A stretch of DNA of 64,000 bases from Heterobasidion occidentale. Lineage: Eukaryota; Basidiomycota; Agaricomycetes; Russulales; Bondarzewiaceae. The position numbers were made by a program, and so were the translations under genes. This document shows, one piece after another, positions 1 to 13,472 of this stretch (position 1 is the first letter of the stretch; every line of letters starts with the position of its first letter). Location of the stretch: NCBI GenBank assembly GCA_039111635.1, contig JBCAQO010000002.1, positions 2,790,001-2,854,000 on the forward strand, given 5' to 3'. The notes below the pieces were generated by a model, which was given only the letters and a program-made list of their open reading frames with translations, made no database searches and was not told the origin of the DNA.

Positions 1-950
1 TCGAGCGAGCGGCAAATGTCAGTACATGTCGCGCGGTCGAGTCGATATATATATATAGTATGGTGATGTATTCGACGGGGGGACGGCTGACTTGTATGAT
101 GTGATGGGAACGCGCGCCAAAAGTGCGCCAAACTGTATTGAATTGTGATACATGAGTTGATAAGTACATGCGGCATGCACATCAGGTTAGAAGCCAATGG
201 CTGTCATGTGAAACCGTTATTTTTCCTCGACGAGTGCGACACCGCGGATCATGGTCGATGGTGATGGTGATGGCCCACGACGGTGAGCCCAGTCGAGTAA
301 GTGGAGAGTCAGAAAAGGTTGGATCGACGTCGTTGACGTTCTTCTTTTGCATCGTGGGCGAGCGGTCATTGCGTTAATTTCTTTGGCTGGTAGATTGCAT
401 GTAATATGGCCTGGATGCTGTTTCTAAGTACAGTTGCGACTGTCTCCAGTGGCTACTGGAGGACGGAGCACCCCTGGGACCTGCAAGAAGAACCGCAGAC
501 ACGCGCCATGATTGGGCGATCAGAGGCGTTGATTGCCTTTTTTGGCGAGGAATGGTATGGACGCTGTAAGAGCTCGTACATAAAGTGTCGAGAATCCGGC
601 GACGCGACGCTGCACGATTACCTCTGACTCGCTGGCACTGGCTGGGCTGGATCCGAGGATATAAGCTGGGAGCAGAGCGGGAGAGAGCAAAGAGGAGAGA
701 TCCACACGTATGATGGAGAACAGAGAGAAGCGTCGGGCTGATAGAGACTAACCGAGACCGTCTTCGTCTCATCGTTCACGCGCACGCGCACGCTGGTCGT
801 CCAATCTCTCTCCCGCCTACATCTTAAGCAACTATCCCAGAGCAGCGACCCGCCCAGCGGTCCGCTCTCCCCCCTCCTTCCTCCTTTCCTCTTTCTTCGC
901 TCCTTCCCCACTTCCTCTCCTTCTTCCTCCCTCTCCTTCTCATCTCTATC
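1..950 (+). promoter_or_regulatory. Upstream region of the LIM gene, pyrimidine-rich leader
   Basis: No convincing protein or RNA gene is visible in this stretch; the short open frames on both strands have no recognisable content. From about 790 to 950 the + strand is strongly C/T-rich with runs of CTCC and CTTC, directly ahead of the ATG at 951. Such CT-rich leaders are common before transcription and translation starts of fungal genes. I infer that this is the promoter and 5' untranslated leader of the LIM gene. Confidence 0.4.
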
Positions 951-3900
951 ATGGCCCAACTCCTCAACCCTCCTTCTATACCGGGCGCCCGCATCTCCCA
1001 GCTCCTCCCCACCGTAAAATGTTCCACCTGCGGATCCCCTGTACCCCTCGACCAGCTCGGCGATCACGTCTGCCCGCCCACGCCCCCCGTTCCTACCCCA
1101 CGCAGCCCACCCGCTAGCAAACCACCCGCAGTTCGACCTCTACGCATCCAAAATCTCGTGTCCCCCACACGCTCACACAGCCCCTCCAGCAGCAGCTCCT
1201 CAGGCTCCTCGCGCGCCTCGGCCGTCTCGCGTTCTTCCTATGCCTCCACTGCCTCGGCTGCCACCGTCACCTCCAACTCACGACGAACAGACCGCCCACG
1301 ACCCGCACAAACACCTCCGCCTACCCACCCCCCGCCGCGCATCCCTTCTCCGCAATCGCAAGCGCCGCTCACGCACAGAGGGCCTTCCCCTCTCGGCTCG
1401 CCCCTCAGCCCGAACAGACCCGCCGCTGCGCCAGAGCGAGCTGTTTCGCCCGCATCGACAGTACGGAGCTACCGCAGTGATGGACGCGGAGCCCCGACCG
1501 AGCCGCCAGCGCGTACCCCGTCCGCTGCATCTTATCGCCCTCCTGCTGCGCCAGCCACGTCTCCTGCGATCCCGTCAATTTTGGCTGCGGGTCGTGGACC
1601 TTCGACTGCACCACACCCCCCACATCTCCAGCTGCGCGCGAGGGCGCCTTCCAACGCGTCTTCCATTCGCTCCCGAAACGACACTCAACCATCACCGCAG
1701 GCCCCGTATCGTCGACCGTCCGTGACGCAGCCCGAAGTCCCACAAGCAGCGTACCGTCGCCCTTCTACCAACGCCGATGGGAATGCAGCTCCCACACGAA
1801 GCGCAGCCCCCCCACTGTCGCCGTATTCCCCCACGGGGCCTCCGCTGAGCCCGTACTCCCCTCGGCCTCCGCCGTCGCCGACCCCAAGTCATTTTTCTGC
1901 CATGCACATGGATATGGGACCGGAATCGACACCAAGAGCGGTGGAGAGGCTGGCATGGCGGGTGTCGGACGGCGGGGGTTTGCGGCGGCAGCGCGGGCGG
2001 CGATGTTTGCCAACGCAGCGTTTGGAGGGCCGGCGAGCCCCGGACCAGGGCCGGGAGGGACGTGGATGCAGGCACCGCCGCCGCAGGGGATGGACGGGCG
2101 GCGGGCGAACGCACCCAAGTGGCTCGATATAGGCAGCGCAGATCGTGAGTCACTTTCATTCTGCCCAACTTGGACGCGCGATCGTCGTTCCGCCCGCTTC
2201 CAGCGCTCATTCCCTCTTCTCCAGCCACCGTCGCCGCACCCGTCGCCTCGCCGTCGCCGGTCCACGATCACACCCGCGACAGCAACGCCACCATCACCGG
2301 GCGGCCCGACGACTACTCTCCGTCCTCCATCCCCTTCCCGATTAAGCCGCCGCCTCCGGCCCCCTTCATGAGCTCCGGCGAGCCCATGACCCCAACAACT
2401 CCGAACACTCCGCGGCTCCCCTTCTTCGAGAAGTATCGCAACAAGTTCCCCGCTGCGGACGTGGGCCCAGACGCCGTCGCCGTCATGGTCGGCAAGGACG
2501 GGCACGACGCCGACACGGAGGTTGTCGGCGAGCTTGCTCCCATCTCAATGCCGCTCAGTCCCACCGACGACGGGTCTGAGTACGGTGGGCTCGCTTATCG
2601 CACCGAAAGCGAGAGCGAGTACGAGGCAGACGAACCCGCGCCGCAGCCGAGCGCGAGCAAGCGCCGGCCGTCGGCTAGCTCGGCATCCTCGTCGGCGTAC
2701 TCTGGGCGGTCGTACGGCGGCGCGAAACGCGTCTCGGGGACCACCGCGACGGGCGGGGTCGACATTTCGATGGACGCGCTGCTGCGCTCTCCCGCGAGCA
2801 GCGATGCCGCGTCGCTCCCCCGCTCGCCGGCGTCCGTCTCCGCGTCTCCGCGCACGCGTCCGCTCAAGCTACCTACGCGCTCGCATACGACGCCGAGCCA
2901 GCGTGATAGCACACGCAGTCTGGGCCTCGGGGGCCCAACAGGCTCGGGACGGCGCGGAGGCACAATTTCAGGCGCGCTGAACGGCGCCGCCCGGGAGAAG
3001 GAGAAGGAAAAAGAGAAAGAAAGGGAGCGGGAGGAAGAGAGAGAGCGGGAGCGGAACGTGAGCGTCACGTCCGCAAGTGAGGCGGGAAGCGTGAGGAGCC
3101 GAGTGCGGGAGTGTGTGAAGTGCGGAAAGAAAATCGAGGATGGCCGGTGGATACGGGTAGAGAGCGGCAAGGGCGTGCTGTGCGATCGGTGCTGGAAGAA
3201 TATGTACCTGCCCAAGGTGAGTATTTTTAGTTTGTCCACAGTTCCTGAATATTCGTCGTATTATCGGCGCCCGCTATCTCTGCTCTTCCCCGCTCATTTT
3301 GTCTCGCTTGACACTCAAGTGCCGCCGGTGTAATCTACCGATCGAAAAGCAAGCGGTGTCGTCCTCCGACGGCCAGCTCAAGGGCAAGTACCATCGCGAG
3401 TGTTTCAACTGCCATACCTGCCACGTGCGTCTCTCCTTTGTTTTCCCCTTCTGCTCCTTGGCGTCTAGCTCACGCGCTCGTTCCACGCGCAGAAACCGTT
3501 TCCGGATAAATCGTTCTACGTCTGGGACGGGAAGCCGTTCTGCGCGTACCACTATCATGAAGCCAACAACTCGCTCTGCGCGCTTCCGGAATGTGGGCAG
3601 CCGATCGAGGGCCCGTGTGCCGTATCGCACAACGGGAGCCAATTCCACCCTGAGCACCTGATGTGCGAGTACGAGAGCGACGCAGAAGATTCGGACGAGG
3701 ATGAAGACGAGGATGAAGACGAGGAGGATGATGATGACGGTCCTGGCGTCTCCGCCACTCGAAAGAAGGTCCGGATGCAGGACTCGCGAAATAAGGGGCG
3801 CTGCACGGTGCGCCTCGTTGAGTACTGGGAGGTAGAGGGCCGGATGTTGTGCGAGCAGCACATGCGGCGTGTCGTGATCGAACAGGATCAGGATAGCATG

Positions 3901-4020
3901 AGCAGCGTCAGCGGGTCTACGTCCAGCCGCACGCGGGCGCGGCGTGGTGCCCGAAGGGCGATGAAGCGGATGACAGTGTTCATCGATCTGGCTGGGACGG
4001 GAAGCGATTCGTTGCGGTGA
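951..4020 (+). CDS. LIM-domain scaffold protein (paxillin/Pxl1-like)
   Basis: Predicted zinc-finger scaffold that bridges proteins at the cell cortex or cytoskeleton, by analogy with fungal paxillin-like LIM proteins (inference). The N-terminus holds a small Cys motif (CSTCG...DHVC). About 700 residues of Pro/Ser-rich, disordered sequence follow, then a KEKE/REREE stretch. The LIM repeats are CVKCGKK...CDRCW, CRRCNLPIEK...CFNCHTC, then KPFPDKSFY...CAYHYHE and a further Cys/His unit. A long Asp/Glu run and a basic tail close the protein. Clear introns are 2145-2224, 3217-3319 and 3425-3492, and all keep frame; the stop is TGA at 4018-4020. Between about 1850 and 1955 the frame changes from the N-terminal frame to the one encoding GGEAGMAGVGRRGF, so a further intron or a sequence error lies there; I could not fix its ends. 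LIM assignment is sure, the exact paralogue is not. Confidence 0.85.
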
Positions 4021-5339
4021 GCCGCGAGGTGAGTCCACGTCGGGATGTGCTTGTTCGTCTCTTTTTCTGATCGTCTCGTGTCTGCTGTGCATGACAGAGC
4101 TCTTGCGCCCACAGCTCCTTGCCTCACCTTCTCTCATTCCCTCCGCGTAACGCGGGTGCGCCAAGTAGGACTAAGCGCAGCGCTTATCGCCCCCACTTAC
4201 CTTGCATATCTTTTGGTCCCGAGAAGACACTGCACAAACTTCACAGATCTAGACACATCCCGAAGTGCGCGTGCACGCGGGCACCTCCTTTGTACCCATA
4301 CATGCTCGCCGATCTCTCTCCCTTCTATTCATCACATGCCACGCTCACCCCCTAAACCTCGTGTTCGATAGTTGCACTTCTTCCAACCCCTATGCCTATC
4401 ACGCACATCCTAATCGTTCTTGTCCATCCTCACGTCCCTCCCATTACCACACTATCAGCCGCTATTGACCCTTCACCCATTCATGCGCACACCACCCACA
4501 CCCGCTTCGTATTCTTGGATGCCGACATGGACTCATACACGCACGCGAGGGAGCAGAACAGAGGCAGAAATGACGGGGAAGAAAAAAATAAAAGAGAAGA
4601 GAAGAAACGACGCGTGGTCATTTATCGGAATTTTATTCGTTTGATTTCTCTGTGGAGATGACTATACTTAGGTGACATACTGCGGCGACGAGGCGCTGCC
4701 CGACGTGGGCTCCTGTATTTCTTTCGTTCTTTCGTGTTTCTCCTATCCTTGCACCACCCCTTGTTCCATCATCATTTTACCCACCTTGATACCGCGAGAT
4801 TTAGATACCACTGCTCGCTCCGGAACCGGATCTCATAGACGGAGTTGTGTGCAGCCCCGGTCAGTACTGGCTTTAAATCTGCTCGCTCTCTCGCTCATTC
4901 GATCCTCTCATGCACTAGTACTTACCTCTAGCACTTTTCACTGGACCCTGGCTCATCATCCTACTCTTCTGCACAAGGTATAATCGGAGGCTCGGAGGCC
5001 TGCTCGGGCTCTCCTGACTACAATTTGATCTCTACTAGTTGCTGCTCGTACCTTCTCTACACAACTTCGCTTGCCTTCGGCCAGCCAGTTTGTAATTTGC
5101 GGACTCTGCCGTTTCTGGCTCAAGGGACAATTTCTTCTCACTCGTAGTCTTGTTCTGGGTATCTTTTGTATATCTAATTGATCAGAATGTCGAGCACCAT
5201 CTTGGAGTCCCTGTCCGGTTTCGTAAATAAGGACAGATATTGGAAGGCGAGTCTGGTGAGAAACGAATTGGGTGGCAAGGTCGTGAAGGGTCGTGTCGTG
5301 ATGTCTTCGTATCTACCCTTGTCGGCGTCAAGCAACGCC
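4021..5339. other. Convergent intergenic region, no gene seen
   Basis: This stretch lies between the 3' ends of the LIM gene (+) and the Sac phosphatase gene (-). It contains C/T-rich and ACC/CAC-rich sequence and short open frames without family resemblance or plausible splice structure. It probably holds the two 3' untranslated regions. I see no tRNA, repeat array or mobile element here. Confidence 0.5.
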
Positions 5340-8300
5340 TCAGCCACCCAACCACAACAACCGCTTCACGCCGTATTCCATCTTTGCATACACGCTTGTC
5401 ATCTTCTGCGCCTCGACCAAGCTGCAAACAGAAGAACAGAACTGATAAGCCGAGAGCAAACAATCACACGGCAGACTCGTGCGCACCTGACAACGTCTTC
5501 GGCCTTCACGAATTCGTAACCAGCGCCCGCTGCCCCCGCATCCGTACACGCCGCACGGATAGTGTCGACCATGAGCTCGACCGCCTCCCGACACGTCGTC
5601 GCGCCCGCAAGTTCATCCGCTGGCTCCGACGCAAAGCGACTCCCGCGCGATGTCCGCGCGGGGTCGATCGGCAGCGCCTTGAACGCTGCAAAACTGGTGC
5701 CGCCGGTGTCGGGGGTCGGCGCGGCGCCCGAGAGGATGCGCGACAGCGTGAGTGGGCGAAGCTGAGAGACAGGTCGCGGTGACGGCGTGGGCGCGAGCCC
5801 AGTCGGCGGCGGTGGGAGTGGATTTTCCACACTGTTGCGCACCGAGTAGCTAGTCACGCGGGTAGTCTGGCGGGTATTTAGATAATGGATGGTGAATCCA
5901 GCATTCTGGATGGGATCGCGGGAAGCTTCTTCTAAAGGAGATAGGATATATGCGCCTATGAGCGCCGTCGTGAGTGCCTGCTCGGTGGACATATGATGTA
6001 GATTTTGTCACCTTTGGTGATTTTGACAACATCTCCAAGAGGAACGCGGGTATACATCTTGACCTTTTCGAGATTATAGTCATAACTCTAAAAAGGATCA
6101 CGGTACTCAATCATATAGAGAATGTAGATGTCATGGACTTTACATACGACAATATATAGAGCTTTAACAGACTGCAAGATGTATGGCTCAGTATACCGCT
6201 GGACGTTTTGAAGAATGATATATACTCACTAGTAATAAGACTTTCTCCTCAAACTTATCCCCCACCGTTGTATTCAATTCAGCAGGGGCAAACAAGGTCC
6301 ATCCTGAGAGTAGCCGTTCGCCGTCTTGCAATACGCGGGAGACAGATGTGGCGATAGCTTCAGCACGAATCTTCGACAAGCGTATGAGCTCTCGCGGGTC
6401 GGTAGACTGCAGCTTGAGCAGGAACTCGGAGAACACGGACAGCGTCCGATATCCAAGCATGAAATCGATGACCGTCTGAGAGAACCAGTCACTGAAGGTC
6501 GACGTATACATCCTAGGATCGTCATGTCAAGACCGGAGGACACATTCGGTGTGAGCCGAGATAAGCTTGCCTTGCTAGCGAATTCATGCCATCGTTGAGC
6601 AGTCCTCCAAGGTCTCGCTTTCCAGTTCTGCTCAGATTAAGATGACATCGCATTAAGGGAGTTGTGATATACTTGCCTAGTGAAGTCGCCCTAAACCGAG
6701 CTATTCAGAACGCATATAGTGACCCCTCAAAAAAAAAGAAGATACCTTGAGAGCGGAGGTTCCAGCACTACATGGCTGTTAGCGTCAATACCAAACTGTC
6801 GAGGCTTCCCACTTACTAGCTTCGGCTGATTGCATCACCATTGTTAGCCCACACTGAAAAACAATGCGTCTCAGAATCAATGAGAAGAGACTATGAGTGA
6901 AAAAAGTACTATCGTTGAAGACAACGTCGATCGTTGTCCGCCCTTGCTCCGATGGATTAAAAAGGGCAACCGCAAGGAGTTGACGATTCAGCATGTGCCG
7001 AGCGAACGCGGACTGCGATATGAGCGTCAATAGATGCACGCGCCGATGGGAGGAGAACAAACCTGCACTACATTCGTTCTATCCAAACAGTCAATGCAAT
7101 TCGTACGATATACGCCTTTCTGGCGCGAAAGCACAGTCTCGTTACAAATCCAGAGGTATCTGGTGTATTGTCATGAACGTTCGGAAAATCAACGAAGAAG
7201 GTTAGGACTGATTACCCCTGCGCTTCGAACGTTCGATCAAGGTGTTCAATGAGCTTAGAAATATTTTCATACCTAGGGCAACGGCAGTGAAGTTAGACTC
7301 CCCAGATGAAAAAGTCAAAAGACTTACTTCATGCCCTTGGTCTCCGCATGGAAATCGTACTCGTGATACCTAAGAGAACTTTGTGAATTTACTGAATGAT
7401 GAAGCGCAAGATCAACGCACTGAACACCCGATAAATTGGCTTCACTAAGATAATCTCGGTAGGCTTGTGTTACAGCCCCTTCTTTACCATGGTGCTCAGC
7501 TAAGTTTACGACCGTCTACAAGGAAAGACTCAGCACGGGAAAGTTAATATGATTCATTTCAAAGAACATACGTGAGGTCCATATGGTGGAAGTGTGCGTT
7601 TGAAATGACGGCTCAGCGCATCAATGTTCTGTTCGCGGGTACGCTCAGGTGAGAGCGTAGGTGCTGGTTTCAGACTATATCCTGACTGTGTCCAGAACAG
7701 AGGAACTATCGACGGTGCATCAGTCAGAGAATTCGCATGAGAAAATACCCTCGTAGATGGTACTCACTCGACCCGCGAATCTGCACGTAACTAAAAATGT
7801 TTGATACACCCTCCCGCTACACAAGGAATGTCAAAGTCAGTCAATAAGATAGAGGCGGTAATTCTACTAACTTCTACACGCATGATGGTCTCTGTCTCGA
7901 CGAAGTTGGCCACATGGGCGTCATTGTCGATGCCTCTGCGCTGATACCGCAGGCCAGCGCGATTTTTCGAGCGCCGTGATAGAATGATATAGTCCACGAT
8001 CGCCGCATCCCCTGATTCAGTCGTCTCAGGTTCTCTGGGCACAGGGAAGGAAGCAACCTGGAAGAATCCTTGAACAATAGGCAGGACATATGAGTGGAGC
8101 TGATGGTGCGTTTACATCAGTCTCTAAGAGCAGTAGAATGGAAAAAATAATCTTACGCCAGCATCAATAAACGGTTTTGACAACCACTCGTTCCACCAGA
8201 ACTGACGGTCTGCTCTTCGCCAAAGGGGAAGCGTTGGTGAAGGCTCCGCAAGAACATCGACTTTGTCGCCAATGGCAAACGAAGGATCCAAGGCATTCAA

Positions 8301-9606
8301 GTCGGCAAGGAGGGAGTTCCGCTTCTGATTCTTACAGATTTGATCTTGCTTGTTTTGCAATGACCTGGTGATATCTACATGAACAGTCAATTGATCATAC
8401 ATACGCACCCGATCGAGCGACACAAACCAAAGTTATAGGCGAAATACATCTCGCCTTTTCCATATTCTTTGACGACCTCTCTCAGAATCTTCTCTTCCAG
8501 TTCGGAATGCTTCTCGTCCAGTGTGGTCGGTGGAGGAGCTGTCGTCTCTAAGATATCATTCAATACTTCCGCAGGTTCTTGCTCCCCACCATCTATGATG
8601 TGGTCTAACGACTCCCTCTCCTCTTCGGGCGTAGCTAGAAGCTCCGCAGATACCGGTGCATAAGAGGATCTCTTGGATAACCTACTCCAAAATGATAGTC
8701 GCTCAGTCAAAGTTTTAGCTATAGGTGAAGTGTTCACAGAATATGCAGAGGAAGGAGTAGAAGCCCCAGAGAGAGGTGAGGGTGGTCCATCTGGGAGGGC
8801 AAACTCTTGGATGTTCAACGGCGACATCACCTTGACTTGGTCCTCATCAGCGAACTTGACGTGTGGAGATGTGATTTTGTCCGGGTCTTCAAGGCTCTTG
8901 CTATCTACATCCCCCGTCGAAACCTCTTCTGTTGGCTCAACTACCTCGCTTGACGGTCCCGCGACGAGAGAAAATCGGGCGGCACTAGCGTTCCTCGATG
9001 CGAGGGCGCTCAGCACGGCACGGGCGCGCTGCTCAGAATCCAGCGGGATAGCGGTCACTCCCTTGATGCCATGGATAGGCCGGCTGCCATCGAGCACTTC
9101 GAGAAAGTCAGGATATTGCTGTCTGGATACAGATTGGTTGCTCACGGTGTCCCACATCCGACTTCTGTGTGATAACCAGTAAGTAGGACGCTGCACGCGA
9201 TGAAATTCAACATCCAATAAGAAGCAAGAGAGCCCAATGATCTACCATTAAACAGTTCTAGAATACCGATGATCCCATAAGTGACCACGCTCTCTGCCCA
9301 GGCTGCTCCTTGACTGTCTTCGTCACCATTCAGCTCCTCCACCCTTAGCGGCCTGCCCCATGAGATGCGGACATGATGTTCTGGATGAGCCCCGCCCGGT
9401 AGATGTGGAAAGACGAGGAGACCAGCCTGTGTCGCCAGTAGCGCTATATGATCGTACGGCCGGGGATGAGGGAGCGGGGGAAGCACGTAGGACGGCTGCA
9501 AGCCGGTCGTGTGCGCTATCGAGCTTGACGGAGCGGTAGCTGCAGCAGGTTTCTGCGACAGTTGTTGGGGCTGAAGAGAGAACCTCTTGGAGAACAGGCG
9601 CTTCAT
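5340..9606 (-). CDS. Sac-domain phosphoinositide phosphatase with hSac2 domain (INPP5F-like)
   Basis: Predicted phosphatase removing phosphate from phosphatidylinositol 4-phosphate or related lipids on endomembranes. The start ATG at 9606 begins MKRLFSKRF; in-frame codons upstream lack a better ATG. The Sac domain shows YGIIGILELF and SYLLVIT near the N-terminus, then a long acidic/Ser-rich insert. After that come GEMYFAYNFD, DYIILSRRS, NVANFVETE and the catalytic CX5R loop NCIDCLDRTN at about 7070-7100, next to an intron. The hSac2 region follows (LYNTRQTT-like strand, FAAFKALPID). The last exon, reached by splicing at GTCAG|GTGCGC to TTTGCAG, encodes SLVEAQKMTSVYAKMEYG and the stop at 5340. 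There are a dozen or so introns. Near 9123-9162 only a 40-nt intron (or a frameshift) restores frame. Sac plus hSac2 together point to the INPP5F class rather than Sac1 or Fig4. Confidence 0.88.
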
Positions 9607-9822
9607 GACACAAAGATCATTACAGTTCGACCAGAACGCAAACCTCGGCTTCAACTTCCACTGACCGAAACAAGACAAGCTCCGTTTTCCCACGTTCTCG
9701 CGCCCTTAATGTAGACGAAATTCCATGTCGTATTCATCGAGTCATTGGGAACGGAAGGGTACCCCCTACGTCGGGCATTCATGGGCCGCGACAGCGTATG
9801 TGGTACAAAATACAGGGCACGT

Positions 9823-11033
<1,211 letters not shown>

Positions 11034-11251
11034 CGTCGTAGTGTATGGATCTTAAATGCTTACGCGGCCATGGCGCGCGCGTCCTCTGTGTTTGGATCGT
11101 CTTTGGCTCTACACGTGACAATGTACTTGGATGACTAAGATCGTCTTCTCTAGCCCAACTACACTTGCCAGATATTTTAGAGCAAACTCGCTTTCAATCC
11201 CGTTGTTACTTTACCTACTGTAAGCAACAAGGACCTAGCAACCGGAGCAGC

Positions 11252-12116
11252 ATGTCAGGTATCTGCCGTCCACGTTTGACTGAAGAGAGAAAACAGTGGA
11301 GGAAGGATCATCCATTTGTACGTTCAGCGATTTAGCAGTATGCCGCACGCTATGAGACTTTTGTGTACTCCATGCAGGGATTCTATGCTAAGCCCACGAA
11401 GGCTCCAGATGGCTCCATGAATCTGATGGAGTGGGAAGTTGGCATTCCAGGAAAAGAAGGGGTAAGTTGCTTTTGGTACTTCTTCTGTCAAAATCCGCCC
11501 TGAACACATTCGACGCGTGATTCTTATGAAACAGACACCATGGGAGGGAGGTTTGTATAAGCTGATGATGATATTTCCTGAGGGTGCGCAGAACGGCGCG
11601 TTATTTCAGTATGTAACTGACTTTTCGTCAGACTATCCAACCAAGCCGCCGAAGTGTAAGCAGGTACAATGTAATGCCAGTAATCTAACATTGACAAATA
11701 CCTGATAGGTAAATTCTCGCCCCCACTCTTCCATCCCAATGTCTACCCTTCTGGCACCGTCTGTCTATCGATTTTGGACGAGGAGAAATCTTGGAAAGCG
11801 GCCATCACTATCAAACAGGTGTGCCCTATGTAACCCTGTGTGGCACCCTTGACTAATATTTCCTTAGATTGTTCTGGGTATTCAAGCACTGCTGAACGAT
11901 CCAAACGTGAATGATCCTGCACAAAGTGATGCCTACACAATGTTCAAGTAAGTACGCACGGCGACTTCACCGTGGCGTTTACTGACTAACCATCACGCAG
12001 GAACGACAAGGCTGCATATGAGTGGGTGCTATCTTTTATCTAATACATTCGTAGCTCACTTGGTTTCCTCTAGGAGACGAGTGCGACAGCAAGCTCGCGA
12101 GAACATACCTAAGTGA
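11252..12116 (+). CDS. UBC9: SUMO-conjugating enzyme E2
   Basis: Transfers SUMO from the E1 enzyme to lysines of target proteins. The spliced protein is about 158 residues, the normal E2 size. It starts [20 protein letters not shown], which is the basic SUMO-binding helix typical of Ubc9. It continues through [33 protein letters not shown] and [18 protein letters not shown]; the Cys there is the thioester site. It ends [34 protein letters not shown] sequence and IPK-stop at 12116. Exons I can place exactly are 11252-11317, 11378-11461, 11535-11583, a 24-nt exon 11632-11655, and 11709-11818, followed by three more short exons. All junctions are GT-AG and keep frame. Confidence 0.96.
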
Positions 12117-12545
12117 CATAGTGACTGTCGGCATATATCGTTTCTGAGTCTGCAATTGTATATGAGCTGTTTTTCAGGTATTGTCTGTACTTTGTCTTCT
12201 TGTCGCTAAAATGGGATTTGTATGATCGTTTGAAAGTTTCTTCTCGGTCGACATGACTATGAAATCTGGCAGAGGCCATATTTGCATCTATGGTATCATC
12301 TTGTAGGACGTTGATCTCACAATAGCACCCTACCATCGCTCGCCAAGTGGTGCCTGATGTACCGGTAGCGTCAAGCTGGCGACACTTCGGCATCACTCGA
12401 ACTGTCACCTGATAAGGACACCAGAATTTCTGCGCTCGCCACGGCTGTCCATAATTATGTCCGAACAAAGACCGCTTTGCATTGCACAGCTTTGTGAAGA
12501 ATGGGAGAACCCCGAATGGTTCCTCTGGCAACAATACATACTGAT
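12117..12545. other. Convergent 3' region between UBC9 and SNU13
   Basis: Short stretch between two convergent stop codons. Open frames here match nothing recognisable; it most likely holds overlapping or abutting 3' untranslated regions. Confidence 0.5.
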
Positions 12546-13102
12546 TCAAACCATGAGCTTGTCGATAGCTCTCTTCACGATCTGGATCTGACTCTGCAGC
12601 TCTCGCTGCTCATTTGTCGTGACACTGGCAGCAATGACGGGTCTCGTAACACCGCAAGCCCTTCCGAGAGCTGCCTTCGACTCGATGAAGATGTAAGGTA
12701 CATTCTAGTAGGGAGCGGAAAAAGATGTCGGCGTTGAGTATGTCATATGCAGTTAGACTGACGCACCTTCTCTTCACACAGAAGGGGAAGGTGAAGAAGG
12801 ATCTCCAATGGCTCCGTGTCTGCCGTCAGGATGATGAATTCAGCGATACCGCGATTCAAGGTTTTCGTCGCTGTCGGATGATTGGTTTACATTATCATCC
12901 ATCCGAGAGTAAAGATATACACACCTTCATTGGCTCCTTTTTTAAGCTGTTTATAAGTGGCAGCTTGCTGAACAAGATCGAGGATCTGAACCGAGAAAAA
13001 GTCAGATTCTCCGAGGGCGTATATTGCGAGGAGGCAAACCTGGTTGTTCAAGTCAGCCGGGGCAAGAGGCCAGGCTTTTCCGCGAGTCTGAGGATCCGAC
13101 AT
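12546..13102 (-). CDS. SNU13: U4/U6.U5 tri-snRNP and box C/D snoRNP protein Snu13
   Basis: RNA-binding protein of the L7Ae/NHP2 family that binds kink-turns in U4 snRNA and box C/D snoRNAs, so it serves both splicing and rRNA modification. The start codon at 13102 encodes [21 protein letters not shown]. After an intron come [17 protein letters not shown] and, further on, [20 protein letters not shown] with the L7Ae signature. The next exon gives [19 protein letters not shown] and the protein ends [13 protein letters not shown] with TGA at 12546. Length is about 127 residues, normal for the family. The introns are short and in frame. The identification is very firm. Confidence 0.95.
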
Positions 13103-13472
13103 TGTTATAGAAGTTTTGTGGGCGACCTCACTTGGGGTTGATCCTTGGTCGAAAAAGGTGTGGAGACAAGGGTGCAACTGGGTGCAGGCTGTTTTTGCCC
13201 CAAGACAAATCTGCGAGTACACTCGTCGGAGTTCGAAAATCATCCAGCGGCACGCGGCTCAGCCACAACTTCGGACCTTTGATCCCACTTCACGCGAACG
13301 TATTCTGGTGTAACAATCTCTGGAGCCGTACATACTCGTATTTCGATCGCCACAATCACGGAGAATGCTAGGGGTAACCTCTTGGAGCATAGACGCCACC
13401 TAGAAACGGACCTCGGTATATAAAGCAGACTCGCTCCAGGTTGAATTCATCACTGAAAATCCCTGTCTTAGG
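13103..13472. promoter_or_regulatory. Divergent promoter region, SNU13 / AA8 cytochrome
   Basis: Divergent intergenic stretch between the SNU13 start (-) and the cytochrome start (+). A clear TATA box lies near the + gene (annotated separately). No protein-coding content was recognised. Confidence 0.5.
13417..13424 (+). promoter_or_regulatory. TATA box of the secreted cytochrome gene
   Basis: The sequence TATATAAA lies about 50 bp upstream of the ATG at 13473. TATA boxes are typical of regulated, strongly induced fungal genes such as those for secreted lignocellulose-active proteins. Confidence 0.6.

Noticed and set aside
168..772. Open frames on both strands in the first 0.8 kb
   Set aside because: Short, overlapping on both strands, no family motif, composition like spacer.
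1240..1725. Plus-strand Arg/Pro-rich frame inside the LIM gene
   Set aside because: Shadow of the Pro/Ser-rich coding frame in GC-rich sequence.
5178..5519. Plus-strand frame starting MIRMSSTILESL
   Set aside because: Runs antisense into the last exon of the Sac phosphatase gene, whose C-terminus there is firm; no homology seen.
12109..12549. Minus-strand frame of 146 codons
   Set aside because: Overlaps the UBC9 end and SNU13 3' region and resembles no family; likely 3' untranslated sequence.
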